Positions 8,509-16,100 of a DNA stretch of 64,000 bases are shown here, piece by piece (the first letter of the stretch is position 1; every line of letters starts with the position of its first letter). Made by a program: the position numbers and the translations under genes. The notes below the pieces were generated by a model, which ran no database searches, had not been told where the DNA came from, and was given only the letters and a program-made list of their open reading frames with translations. The stretch spans positions 1-64,000 of the forward strand of contig JAPLDH010000049.1 in the NCBI GenBank assembly GCA_026391355.1, written 5' to 3'. The stretch comes from Bacteroidota bacterium (GTDB lineage Bacteria > Bacteroidota > Bacteroidia > Bacteroidales > FEN-979).

Positions 8509-9108
8509 TATCCTTCCCTTCCCCGTAGTTTTTATACCCGTTCCGATGTAGTGTTGATTGCAAGGGAACTTCTCGGCAAATATCTGATGACCCGGTTTGA
8601 TGACCAGGTAACCGGTGGGATCATCGTAGAAACCGAAGCATATGAGGGAGAGAATGACCGGGCTTCACATGCATACGGGAAGCGCCGGACAATCCGGACT
8701 GAAATAATGTACAGGATTGGTGGAACAGCTTATATCTACCTGTGTTATGGGGTACATTCCCTTTTTAATATTGTCACAAATGATATTGATATCCCTCATG
8801 CAGTGTTGATCCGTGGTATCAGGCCTGTTGAAGGAATCAACACCATGCTTTCCCGGACAGAAAAGAAAAATCCCGGAAAGAATTTCGGTATTGGTCCGGG
8901 AGTCGTTTCCAAAGCCCTTGGAATTCACTTCAGTCAGACTGGAATAGACCTGACGAATGAACAGTTTAACAGACCGGGATCTGCAATATGGCTTGAGGAC
9001 AGGGGAGTTAATGTGGATCCCGGTCAGGTTCTGGTAACATCAAGGATTGGTGTTGAATATTCTGGAGAAGATGCTTTACGTCCGAACCGGTTTGTACTTC
9101 CCTTGTAA
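8500..9108 (+). CDS. mpg: 3-methyladenine DNA glycosylase (AAG/MPG family)
   Basis: 202 residues, full length for the family that removes 3-methyladenine and other alkylated or deaminated purines in base excision repair. Seen: LARELLGKYL-like N-terminal helix, IIVETEAYEGENDRASHA with the catalytic Glu and the DxASHA signature, GTAYIYLCYGVHSLFNIV with the intercalating Tyr region, VLIRGIRP, and GIGPGVVSKALGI. The ATG at 8500 is the only suitable start, and it lies in a repeat unit that also supplies codons 2-3. Follows recQ by 44 bases on the same strand; both repair DNA. A strong terminator follows. Confidence 0.93.
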   Translation: MVNYPSLPRSFYTRSDVVLIARELLGKYLMTRFDDQVTGGIIVETEAYEGENDRASHAYGKRRTIRTEIMYRIGGTAYIYLCYGVHSLFNIVTNDIDIPHAVLIRGIRPVEGINTMLSRTEKKNPGKNFGIGPGVVSKALGIHFSQTGIDLTNEQFNRPGSAIWLEDRGVNVDPGQVLVTSRIGVEYSGEDALRPNRFVLPL

Positions 9109-9111
9109 AAT

Positions 9112-9145
9112 AAAAAATCCCCCCGAACTTTCGGGGGGATTTTTT
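9112..9145. terminator. Bidirectional terminator between mpg and hup
   Basis: Perfect 15-bp stem: CCCCCCGA / TCGGGGGG extended by AAAAAAT / ATTTTTT, with an ACTT loop. The T-run on each strand suits both the plus-strand mpg and the converging minus-strand HU gene. Confidence 0.93.
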
Positions 9146-9169
9146 ATTGAATTTCCTTCATTCTCTTAA

Positions 9170-9442
9170 TTACTTCACTTTTTTGGCTAACAAGGCGCCG
9201 GCTTTGAATTTTACAACTTTCTTGGCAGGAATCTTGATTTCTTTGCCATTCTGAGGATTTCTGCCCTTTCTTGCAGCTCTTTTGGATACTGCGAAGGAAC
9301 CGAAACCAATTAAAGCAACTCTTTCACCTTTGGCAAGAGATGCTTTTGTTGTATCAATAAAAGCTTTTAAAGCGCTGTTGGCTTGAACTTTTGTGAGGTT
9401 TGCATCTTTTGCAATTGCATCGACTAATTGTGCTTTGTTCAT
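9170..9442 (-). CDS. hup: DNA-binding protein HU
   Basis: 90 residues, the standard length. HU dimers bend and compact DNA in the nucleoid. The sequence is classical: MNKAQLVDAIAKDANLTKVQANSALKAF helices, the GFGSFAVSKRAARKGRNP signature leading into the beta-arm, NGKEIKIPAKKVVKFKAG, and a Lys-rich end. Monocistronic, with its own well-formed promoter at 9484-9513 and a shared terminator downstream. Confidence 0.96.
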   Translation of the reverse strand: MNKAQLVDAIAKDANLTKVQANSALKAFIDTTKASLAKGERVALIGFGSFAVSKRAARKGRNPQNGKEIKIPAKKVVKFKAGALLAKKVK

Positions 9443-9483
9443 TTTGTTTGGGTTTTTAAGTTTATACTTGATTAAAAACCCTG

Positions 9484-9513
9484 CAAAGATAAGCCATCTA
9501 CAAAAAAAGTCAA
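9484..9513 (-). promoter_or_regulatory. Promoter of the HU gene
   Basis: On the minus strand: -33 TTG (9513-9511), 19-base spacer, -7 TATCTTTG (9491-9484). This is close to the Bacteroidota consensus and gives a leader of about 35 bases. Confidence 0.7.
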
Positions 9514-9593
9514 TAGTTTTTTGCTGAAAAGTGCTGAAAATGTTAATAAATCGAGCTTTTTGTTAATAACTGACTTTCTAAAAGGTCGATCCA

Positions 9594-10547
9594 TCAAGGG
9601 TTTTGAGTGAAAACTTTGCCAAATCCCCTTAAAAAGTCACCGGTCTGCATCACTTTTCTTCCCGGAATCTGTAATTCTGTGACTAAAATATATCCATTTT
9701 TTCCGGATATCCTGAAAAAATTCCTGCCATCAGTGTCGTATTGTCCTGGTTCAGTTTCTGCTTCAGAAATTTCCGGAGTGGCTTTGAATATCTTCATCAT
9801 GGAAATTTCCCCGTCAGCAGGCTTTATCTCGGTGAAAGCACCGGGGTAAGGACTAAGTCCCCTGATAAAATTATAGATTTTCAGTACATCGTTGTCCCAA
9901 TCTATTTTACAATCTTCCTTACGGATCTTGGGAGCTTTTTTTAAAACACCATCCATCTTTTGTCTTAGGGGATTTACCTGGCCTGCCTGAATAGCAGCAA
10001 CCGTTTTAACGACCAGTTCTGCACCCACTTCCATCAGTTTATCATGAAGCTCACCGGCTGTTTCATCTGGTCCTACAGAAACCCTTTCCTGAAAGATGAT
10101 ATTCCCGGTATCCACAGACTCTTCGAGGAAGAATGTTGTTACACCTGATTCCGTTTCCCCGTTCATGATCGCCCGGTTAATCGGCGCTGCTCCCCTGTAT
10201 TGGGGCAACAAGGATGCATGAAGGTTAAACGTTCCAAGCGGGGGCGTTGACCATACTTCCCTGGGAAGGATGCGGAAGGCGACAACGATCTGAAGGTCTG
10301 CATTAAACCTGGCCAATTGATCCAGGAAACCCGGGTCTTTCAGGTTTTCCGGTTGAAGGACCTGGATATGATGTCCTGCTGCATATTCCTTTATGGGAGA
10401 ATGCTGGATCTGCAAGCCCCTGCCTGCGGGTTTGTCGGGAACTGTGACCACGGCCACAACCGGATATCCTGACCGGAGAATCCGGTCGAGCGATGCTACT
10501 GCTATCTCCGGTGTGCCAAAAAAAACAATACTTAACTGCTTTTTCAT
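9594..10547 (-). CDS. fmt: Methionyl-tRNA formyltransferase
   Basis: Formylates the initiator Met-tRNA with 10-formyl-THF for translation initiation. 317 residues, full length. The catalytic residues Asn108, His110 and Asp146 are present (FNLHASLLPQYRGAAP and EESVDTGN). The N-terminal FFGTPEIAVASL and the tRNA-binding C-terminal domain (after about residue 205: FIRGLSPYPGAFTE) are intact. Minus strand, about 100 bases after the TPR gene; the two could share a transcript. No def (deformylase) gene is adjacent. Confidence 0.96.
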   Translation of the reverse strand: MKKQLSIVFFGTPEIAVASLDRILRSGYPVVAVVTVPDKPAGRGLQIQHSPIKEYAAGHHIQVLQPENLKDPGFLDQLARFNADLQIVVAFRILPREVWSTPPLGTFNLHASLLPQYRGAAPINRAIMNGETESGVTTFFLEESVDTGNIIFQERVSVGPDETAGELHDKLMEVGAELVVKTVAAIQAGQVNPLRQKMDGVLKKAPKIRKEDCKIDWDNDVLKIYNFIRGLSPYPGAFTEIKPADGEISMMKIFKATPEISEAETEPGQYDTDGRNFFRISGKNGYILVTELQIPGRKVMQTGDFLRGFGKVFTQNP

Positions 10548-10648
10548 GTTTTCCGATAAAAAAAAACTGTCTCAAAATCGTTCATCCTTTTGTGACAGCT
10601 TTTAAATATTTTCTGTGGATCCATTCTCCACCGGACAGGAATATCAGC

Positions 10649-11338
10649 TCATTTTTTCAGCAATCCTTCCATCTTTCCTATGTACTTATCGATCTCTCTT
10701 GCTTCAGTTGATCTGATAAACTCAGTTTTAATCCTTTTGTAAACTTTTAATGCGTCTTCAAATTTTCCAAGTTCTTCATAAGCCCAGCCGGCTTTCAATA
10801 AAAATAATGGGGTAGTGAAATCATTCTTCCTCTGTTCGGCTGCTTTCAGATAATACCCTGCTGCCTTTTCAGTATCTCCAAGTTCCATATAAGCATCCCC
10901 GATTCCTCCTGTTGCCATAGGCCCAACCATCTCATCTTTCCCCTTGAAATGTTTCAAATAATCAATGGCCTTTTCAAATTCACCTTTTTTCAGATAACAC
11001 ATCCCGGCATAATAATGAGCCAGATTGGCACATTTGGTAATTCCATACTGATCCATGATCTCAAGAAATCCGGGATAATTGCCATCCCCGTTGAGTGCCT
11101 TGCTGATAGAGTCCATTTCAAAGTATTTTTCTGCCATGAACATCTGTCCCTGTGCTTCTTTCTCCTTAGGTTCCATGTAGAACCTTTTAAATCCGAAATA
11201 ACCAAGTACAATAACTACAATTGCGCCAACAACGATAAGAATGATCTGTTGGTTTTTTTCAATGAAGTGTTCAGTTTTACTAAAGGCTTCCTCAACAGCA
11301 ACGATCCTGTCTTCAGTTTTATCGGTCTTTTTTGCCAT
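10649..11338 (-). CDS. Membrane-anchored TPR protein (YfgM-like)
   Basis: 229 residues from the chosen start MAKKTDKTED. Cytoplasmic basic N-terminus, one membrane segment (IILIVVGAIVVIVLGYFGF, about residues 32-50), then a soluble domain with several TPR-type helix pairs (YYAGMCYLKKGEFEKAIDYL, AYMELGDTEKAAGYYLKAAE, WAYEELGKFEDALKVYKRI). This is like YfgM/tetratricopeptide_21 proteins that work beside the translocon and periplasmic chaperones, but that role is inference. A longer start at 11362 exists, but a -7 box covers it, so the start at 11338 is preferred. Confidence 0.8.
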   Translation of the reverse strand: MAKKTDKTEDRIVAVEEAFSKTEHFIEKNQQIILIVVGAIVVIVLGYFGFKRFYMEPKEKEAQGQMFMAEKYFEMDSISKALNGDGNYPGFLEIMDQYGITKCANLAHYYAGMCYLKKGEFEKAIDYLKHFKGKDEMVGPMATGGIGDAYMELGDTEKAAGYYLKAAEQRKNDFTTPLFLLKAGWAYEELGKFEDALKVYKRIKTEFIRSTEAREIDKYIGKMEGLLKK

Positions 11339-11359
11339 GTTTCCTAAAATTTGGGATTG

Positions 11360-11367
11360 CAAAATTA
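11360..11367 (-). promoter_or_regulatory. -7 box (TAATTTTG) of the TPR gene
   Basis: TAnnTTTG on the minus strand, about 22 bases before the ATG at 11338. It overlaps the farther in-frame start, which would then be untranscribed. Confidence 0.45.
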
Positions 11368-11443
11368 ATTTTTTTATTGAAATAAAGACCTATGCTTTCA
11401 TTTTTTTACTTTTACCGCTCCTTTGCTTGAAATTAAATCTAAT

Positions 11444-12160
11444 ATGCCTGATGCGCTATCACACCTTGAAAAAGCACAACTCCTGGAGTATCTGAAACAA
11501 TTCATCTCAGAGAACAAAAACAGGCTTTTTCAAAAAAATATCAATAACCGGACACGATATTTGAGCATTGTTCTGGAAGACATTTTCCAGCCTCATAATG
11601 CAAGCGCAGTGCTTCGTACCTGTGACTGTTTCGGGATACAGGATGTTCATATCATAGAGAACCAGAATAAATATGAAGTCAACCCGGATGTTGCCCTTGG
11701 TTCTTCGAAATGGCTCACTCTTAACAGATATAACAACACCCTGGAAAATACATCCTTCTGCCTTAGAAATCTGAAAAAACAAGGATATCGCATCATCGCC
11801 ACTACACCTCACAAAAACGATTTTACCCCTGAAACCCTTCCTTTAAATGAAAAAATCGCTTTGGTTTTCGGTACAGAAAAGGATGGGCTTTCTGAAATTG
11901 CACTGAACCTTGCCGATGATTATGTAAGGATTCCGATGTATGGTTTTACGGAAAGCTTTAACATCTCCGTTTCGGCGGCATTGCTTGTCCGCGCTCTCAT
12001 AGAACGGCTTCACCAATCTTCCCTAAAATGGCAGCTTTCGAAGGAAGAAGCGCTGGATATCCAGCTATCATGGGTCAGGGCTGTGATCCGGAATCCTGAT
12101 CCGATTGAAAAGGCTTTTCTGAAAAAATTAAAAACCATTCAGTCGGGAACGTCTCCTTAA
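11444..12160 (+). CDS. trmH: TrmH-family RNA 2'-O-methyltransferase
   Basis: 238 residues from ATG 11444 (a TTG seven codons earlier is possible). SPOUT-fold enzyme. The three motifs are clear: motif 1 QPHNASAVLRTCDCFGIQDV with the catalytic Arg, motif 2 IALVFGTEKDGLSE, motif 3 IPMYGFTESFNISVSAALL. The order and the helical N- and C-terminal extensions fit TrmH, which methylates G18 in tRNA, better than rRNA-specific RlmB, but I cannot exclude another SpoU-family RNA target. Cytoplasmic. Divergent from the YfgM-like gene. Confidence 0.85.
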   Translation: MPDALSHLEKAQLLEYLKQFISENKNRLFQKNINNRTRYLSIVLEDIFQPHNASAVLRTCDCFGIQDVHIIENQNKYEVNPDVALGSSKWLTLNRYNNTLENTSFCLRNLKKQGYRIIATTPHKNDFTPETLPLNEKIALVFGTEKDGLSEIALNLADDYVRIPMYGFTESFNISVSAALLVRALIERLHQSSLKWQLSKEEALDIQLSWVRAVIRNPDPIEKAFLKKLKTIQSGTSP

Positions 12161-12167
12161 ATTTTAT

Positions 12168-12175
12168 TACATTTG
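12168..12175 (+). promoter_or_regulatory. -7 box (TACATTTG) before the THX gene
   Basis: TAnnTTTG, 32 bases upstream of the THX start and just after the trmH stop, so THX probably has its own transcript. Confidence 0.5.
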
Positions 12176-12207
12176 CAACAGATCGAATCTAACCAACACA
12201 TTATAAC

Positions 12208-12597
12208 ATGGGAAAAGGAGATAAAAAATCAAGACGGGGGAAAATTATCATTGGTTCTTATGGTGTAAGAAGACCCCAGCGAGTAGCAAAAAAGGCAGTT
12301 GTTGTTAAACCTGAAGCAGTGAAACCTGCCCCGGAGAAACCCGTACCGGTAAAACCAGTAACTCCACCTGTAATACCAGTAGAAGAACAGTTGGAAACTC
12401 CTGTTCTGATTCCTGAAACACCGGTTTCCTTGGAAATTCCTGAATCTGCAACGGAAGTAAAGAAACCACCCAGGAAAACCCCTGCAAAAAAAACAACCAC
12501 TAAAACAGAAACGGAAGAAACCAAACCCAAAGTTTCCAAAACTAAAAAGAAACCTGCCGAATCATCTGAAAATAAGGAAGAACCTGTTGAAGGTTAA
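12208..12597 (+). CDS. Ribosomal protein THX with a long Lys/Pro/Glu tail
   Basis: 129 residues. The first 30 (MGKGDKKSRRGKIIIGSYG, then VRRPQRVAKK) match bS22/THX, a very small basic protein that sits in the head of the 30S subunit in Thermus and in Bacteroidota. THX is normally about 26-50 residues. Here a tail of some 95 residues follows, made almost only of Lys, Pro, Glu, Val and Thr (for example VKPAPEKPVPVKPVTPP, KKTTTKTETEETKPKVSKTK). It is probably disordered. No signal peptide. Its own -7 box precedes it; rsmG, which acts on the 30S, follows 68 bases later. The THX match is firm; the role of the tail is unknown. Confidence 0.85.
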   Translation: MGKGDKKSRRGKIIIGSYGVRRPQRVAKKAVVVKPEAVKPAPEKPVPVKPVTPPVIPVEEQLETPVLIPETPVSLEIPESATEVKKPPRKTPAKKTTTKTETEETKPKVSKTKKKPAESSENKEEPVEG

Positions 12598-12665
12598 TCC
12601 TCATTTCATTCAGTTTTTCAGTATCTGACTATTGATCAGGACGCTTAATCAGAATATATCAATTT

Positions 12666-13289
12666 ATGATTGAAGAGATTAAGCATTACTTTCCGTCTCT
12701 CACCACTCACCAATATCAACAGTTGAGTTGTCTGGAAGGACTTTATTGTAATTGGAATTCGAAAATCAACGTGATCTCAAGGAAAGATATTGATCATCTT
12801 TGGGTACATCATATTCTCCATTCTCTAAGCATAGCCCGTATCATTTCTTTTAAACCCGGTACCCGGGTCATGGACGCAGGTACCGGTGGAGGATTTCCTG
12901 GAATTCCACTTGCCATCCTTTTTCCGGAAGCAGAATTTACCCTGGTCGACTCCGTTGAAAAAAAAATCAAGGTTGTCAGGGAAATTTCTCAGGCGCTCGA
13001 AATTCCGAACGTTATCCCTATCCGTTGCAGGTTCGAGGAGATCCATGATCATTTCGATTTTATTACCGGACGGGCTGTGATGGCCTTACAAGATATTTAC
13101 AGGATGGTCAGGGATAAAATTAAGGCAAACGGAAGGAATACTATTCCGAATGGTATCCTTTATCTTAAAGGTGGTGATTTTGAACCGGAACTGGATCAAC
13201 TGAAATGTAAATACACTATATATGAGATATATGAATCGATCCCGGAACCGTTTTTTCTGACGAAAAGGCTGGTACATCTTTATGGATAA
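12666..13289 (+). CDS. rsmG: 16S rRNA (guanine527-N7)-methyltransferase
   Basis: 207 residues, full length for RsmG/GidB, which makes m7G527 in the 530 loop of 16S rRNA using SAM. Seen: N-terminal NWNSKINVISRKD, the SAM loop VMDAGTGGGFPGIPLAILFP (about residues 68-87), LVDSVEKKIKVV with the acidic ribose-binding residue, and ITGRAV. Cytoplasmic. In other bacteria its loss gives low-level streptomycin resistance. It follows the ribosomal THX gene on the same strand. Confidence 0.95.
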   Translation: MIEEIKHYFPSLTTHQYQQLSCLEGLYCNWNSKINVISRKDIDHLWVHHILHSLSIARIISFKPGTRVMDAGTGGGFPGIPLAILFPEAEFTLVDSVEKKIKVVREISQALEIPNVIPIRCRFEEIHDHFDFITGRAVMALQDIYRMVRDKIKANGRNTIPNGILYLKGGDFEPELDQLKCKYTIYEIYESIPEPFFLTKRLVHLYG

Positions 13290-13326
13290 AGATGCTGAAA
13301 ACATTTTAATTTTATCATGGTAAATT

Positions 13327-13346
13327 CCCCGGGGCTTGCCCTGGGG
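13327..13346. repeat. GC-rich hairpin between rsmG and the OPT gene
   Basis: CCCCGGGG-CTTG-CCCTGGGG: 8-bp stem with one G-T pair and a 4-base loop. No T-run follows, so it looks like a short palindromic repeat rather than a terminator. The rest of the 189-base gap is AT-rich, ending in the AAAAAAGGAAAAG leader of the next gene. Confidence 0.55.
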
Positions 13347-13478
13347 TTAATACCAATTGATTCAAACCTGTTTACAGATAATATGTATAAACTTGTAAAT
13401 TATTCTTTGTCAGGTGGCAGAAATTTCATTAATTAGCTGAAAATTTCACAATTAATAAATTTAAAAAAGGAAAAGCTT

Positions 13479-15554
13479 ATGGCCGAACAGAAGAAATACA
13501 TTCCATTTGTCTCTGCTGAGACGAACATGAAGGAGTTTACAATCAGGGCACTGATCATCGGATTGTTTTTTGCCGTGATCCTCGGCGCTGCAAATGCCTA
13601 TCTTGGTCTCAAGGCGGGTATGACCATTGCTGCTACTTACCCTGCAGCCGTTTTAGGGATGGCCATCCTTAAATTGGTTAAAGGTTCAATCCTGGAAGAA
13701 AACTTTGCACGTACCGTCGGATCCATCGGTGAATCCGTGGCTGCAGGCGCTATTTTTACGCTGCCTGCATTTTTTGTTTCCGGCATCTGGTCTCAGTTTT
13801 TTACCCCTGGACATTATATTACCTCTACATTAATATTGATCGCCGGTGGTATCCTGGGTATTATGTTTGTTGCCCTTCTTCGCAGGGTCATGGTTGAAGA
13901 TGCAGAATTACCTTTTCCTGAATCAGTTGCAGCTTCTGAGATTCACAAAGCAGGTCAATCAGGCGCCGGTGGGTCAAAATTCCTTTTTGCTGCCATGGGC
14001 CTTGGTGGTTTGATTAAAATTCTTGGAGAATTGAAATTATTCCAGTACTTGTGGGAAAAATTCGTTGTTTTTGGAAAACAAACCATCGCAGGAACTGTAT
14101 TCCAGGGCAATGGGGGAATGCTTCTTAGTTCACCCGGCATAAGTCCGGCTTACATGGGGGTCGGTTATATCATTGGTCCGAAACTCGGCGCCCTTAACTT
14201 CAGCGGAGGACTTCTTGCCTGGGGATTGATGGCTCCAATGATTATGTATTTTCTTATGCCAAGTATCAATCTGAATGATTGGGCGGCTTTCCTGATGAGT
14301 CACGATGCTACCATGACGGCAGCCTCAGCTATGAAAAAAGTTTCAGACCCCAGTTATCAGATTTTCCAGATATGGAAATTCATTATTCGTCCGATTGCAA
14401 TCGGAGGAATGCTCGTTAGCGCTGGATTTACATTATTCCGTATGAGAAAAAGTCTTTCGACCGGAATTGCACGTTCTGTTAAAGATGTGCAAAAAGCGGC
14501 AAGTGGTATTGATTCTCATGTTCCACGAAATGAAAAAGACATCAGCTTTGGCTGGATCATGATAGGTATTGCCGCCGTAGCACTCCTGACTTTCGGTATC
14601 ACAAAATTTATTTTTGAAACAAACTACCTCATTGCAATTGTGGCCTCCACCGTCATGATCATCCTCGCCTTTTTCTTTGCTTCGGTTTCGGGCTATCTTG
14701 TCGGCATCATGGGATCCTCAAACAACCCGATCAGTGGTTTAACATTGACCGCATTGGTCGTAACAGCTTTGATACTTGTAGCCTTGGGTGTTTCGGGAAA
14801 TGAAGGAGTTGCCACCGTTTTAGGGGTTGCAGCCATTGTTTGTGTTTCAGCGGCTGTAGCCGGAGAAATGCTCCAGGACCTGAAGGCCGGACATATCCTT
14901 GGTGGTACTCCGTGGAGAATGCAGGTTGGAGATATTTTGGGTGTAATACTGGCAGGCGCTGTAATGTTTGCAGTACTTGCATTTTTGAATGATGGAGATA
15001 TTGCCAGTGGGAAAAACCTCGGTTACACCGGTGGATTTGGGAGTAAAAACCTTCCGGCGCCTCAGGCAAGTTTAATGGCTATTCTTTCACGCGGGATTGT
15101 CCAGGGTCAAATGGCATGGCCGCTGATCATTGCAGGTATGCTCATGGGAACCGCATTTATCCTTATGCAGGTGAAAAGTCCTATGCTGGTCAGTGTCGGA
15201 ATGTATCTTCCGATCGAAACTACTTTTGCCATTTTCGTTGGTGGATTGATCAAAGGCGTCGTAGATATGTTCACTGCAAAGAAAAAATTCAATGATGCTC
15301 AGAAAGTAAGGGTTGAAAATACAGGGGTGTTAATCGCTTCCGGATTGATTGCCGGGGAAGCATTAATGGGATTAGCGATCGCTATTTTTGCGGTATTCAA
15401 TATTTTCCTCTATAATTATTTTCACTTCTTTGATAACCCTACATTCTATGTCAGTTTCGTCATCCTCGCAATCATCGCCTATGCGTTGATACAGATACCA
15501 TTGAAGAATGCAGGTAAACCGGATGAACCGGCTCCACCTGCTTCAGGAATGTAA
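13479..15554 (+). CDS. OPT-family oligopeptide transporter
   Basis: Inner-membrane protein of 691 residues with about 14-16 hydrophobic segments. Family features: FTIRALIIGLFFAVILGAAN with AYLGLKAGMTIAATYPAAV at the N-terminus, the SVAAGAIFTLPAF loop, ELPFPESVAASEIHKAG, a GIMGSSNNPISGLTLTA half-loop, and QVKSPMLVSVGMYLP near the end. Bacterial OPT proteins import short peptides or metal-ligand complexes with protons. Here a PqqD-like gene and the dipeptidase PepD follow on the same strand, which supports peptide import and hydrolysis. Exact substrate unknown. Confidence 0.92.
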   Translation: MAEQKKYIPFVSAETNMKEFTIRALIIGLFFAVILGAANAYLGLKAGMTIAATYPAAVLGMAILKLVKGSILEENFARTVGSIGESVAAGAIFTLPAFFVSGIWSQFFTPGHYITSTLILIAGGILGIMFVALLRRVMVEDAELPFPESVAASEIHKAGQSGAGGSKFLFAAMGLGGLIKILGELKLFQYLWEKFVVFGKQTIAGTVFQGNGGMLLSSPGISPAYMGVGYIIGPKLGALNFSGGLLAWGLMAPMIMYFLMPSINLNDWAAFLMSHDATMTAASAMKKVSDPSYQIFQIWKFIIRPIAIGGMLVSAGFTLFRMRKSLSTGIARSVKDVQKAASGIDSHVPRNEKDISFGWIMIGIAAVALLTFGITKFIFETNYLIAIVASTVMIILAFFFASVSGYLVGIMGSSNNPISGLTLTALVVTALILVALGVSGNEGVATVLGVAAIVCVSAAVAGEMLQDLKAGHILGGTPWRMQVGDILGVILAGAVMFAVLAFLNDGDIASGKNLGYTGGFGSKNLPAPQASLMAILSRGIVQGQMAWPLIIAGMLMGTAFILMQVKSPMLVSVGMYLPIETTFAIFVGGLIKGVVDMFTAKKKFNDAQKVRVENTGVLIASGLIAGEALMGLAIAIFAVFNIFLYNYFHFFDNPTFYVSFVILAIIAYALIQIPLKNAGKPDEPAPPASGM

Positions 15555-15580
15555 CAAAACACTACTTACCACATACCTTA

Positions 15581-15603
15581 CCCCTCCCTGTTTCAGGGAG
15601 GGG
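15581..15603. repeat. Perfect GC-rich hairpin of a G/C-block repeat
   Basis: CCCCTCCCTG-TTT-CAGGGAGGGG, a perfect 10-bp stem, flanked by ACCTTA / AAGGGGTGGGTAT arms that extend the symmetry. It lies between the OPT stop and the next ATG. A related C-rich/G-rich block is at 56905-56960. It could weaken read-through, but there is no T-run. Confidence 0.7.
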
Positions 15604-15625
15604 CAAAGGGGTGGGTATTTATAAT

Positions 15626-16015
15626 ATGAACTTCCTTCAACGCAGGAAAATCCTGAAACAGGCCAATTACCTCGACCTTACACCTGTAAGAATGATGGAA
15701 TACATATTTCGCGAAAACGGCTACGTTGACATACTTCTTCCCAGGTTTAAAAATAAAGTATCCCGGAACCTACTCCAACCAGTGAAAAAAGGCGATCATA
15801 TTCATATTAAACTTGATACTCTGGGATCTGCAATCTGGAAATTGATCGATGGAAATTCGACTGTTACCCGGATTGTCTGTGATTTAGAGGAGTCCTATAC
15901 TGAAAAACTCACTACACATGATGAAACCATCAAACGGGTAACCCAATTTCTTTCTTTGCTTTATCAACAGAGATATATTTCTTTTTTGCAAATCCTTGAT
16001 AAAAAATCTTCATGA
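15626..16015 (+). CDS. PqqD-like protein
   Basis: 129 residues from ATG 15626 (a GTG at 15611 lies in the repeat and is less likely). The middle matches the PqqD/RRE winged-helix pattern: VKKGDHIHIKLDTLGSAIWKLIDGN, then TVTRIVCDLEESY and a C-terminal helix. A basic N-terminal region of about 45 residues precedes it. PqqD domains usually bind leader peptides for radical SAM or other RiPP enzymes. No such enzyme or precursor is here. Instead the gene sits between the OPT transporter and PepD, so a role linked to peptides is only a guess. Cytoplasmic. Confidence 0.72.
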   Translation: MNFLQRRKILKQANYLDLTPVRMMEYIFRENGYVDILLPRFKNKVSRNLLQPVKKGDHIHIKLDTLGSAIWKLIDGNSTVTRIVCDLEESYTEKLTTHDETIKRVTQFLSLLYQQRYISFLQILDKKSS

Positions 16016-16030
16016 CATTGGGATAGTTTC

Positions 16031-16038
16031 TATCTTTG
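16031..16038 (+). promoter_or_regulatory. -7 box (TATCTTTG) of pepD
   Basis: TAnnTTTG just after the PqqD-like stop and 62 bases before the pepD ATG. It also argues against a longer pepD starting at 15996. Confidence 0.55.
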
Positions 16039-16100
16039 AAATAGAATTTAAAGAACAAATCAACAAATCAATCATTCAATATACAAGGAGGAAAAACAAC

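Noticed and set aside
15996-16100. Longer pepD start overlapping the PqqD-like gene
   Set aside because: The added residues are not like the family, a -7 box lies inside, and AAGGAGG precedes the ATG at 16101.
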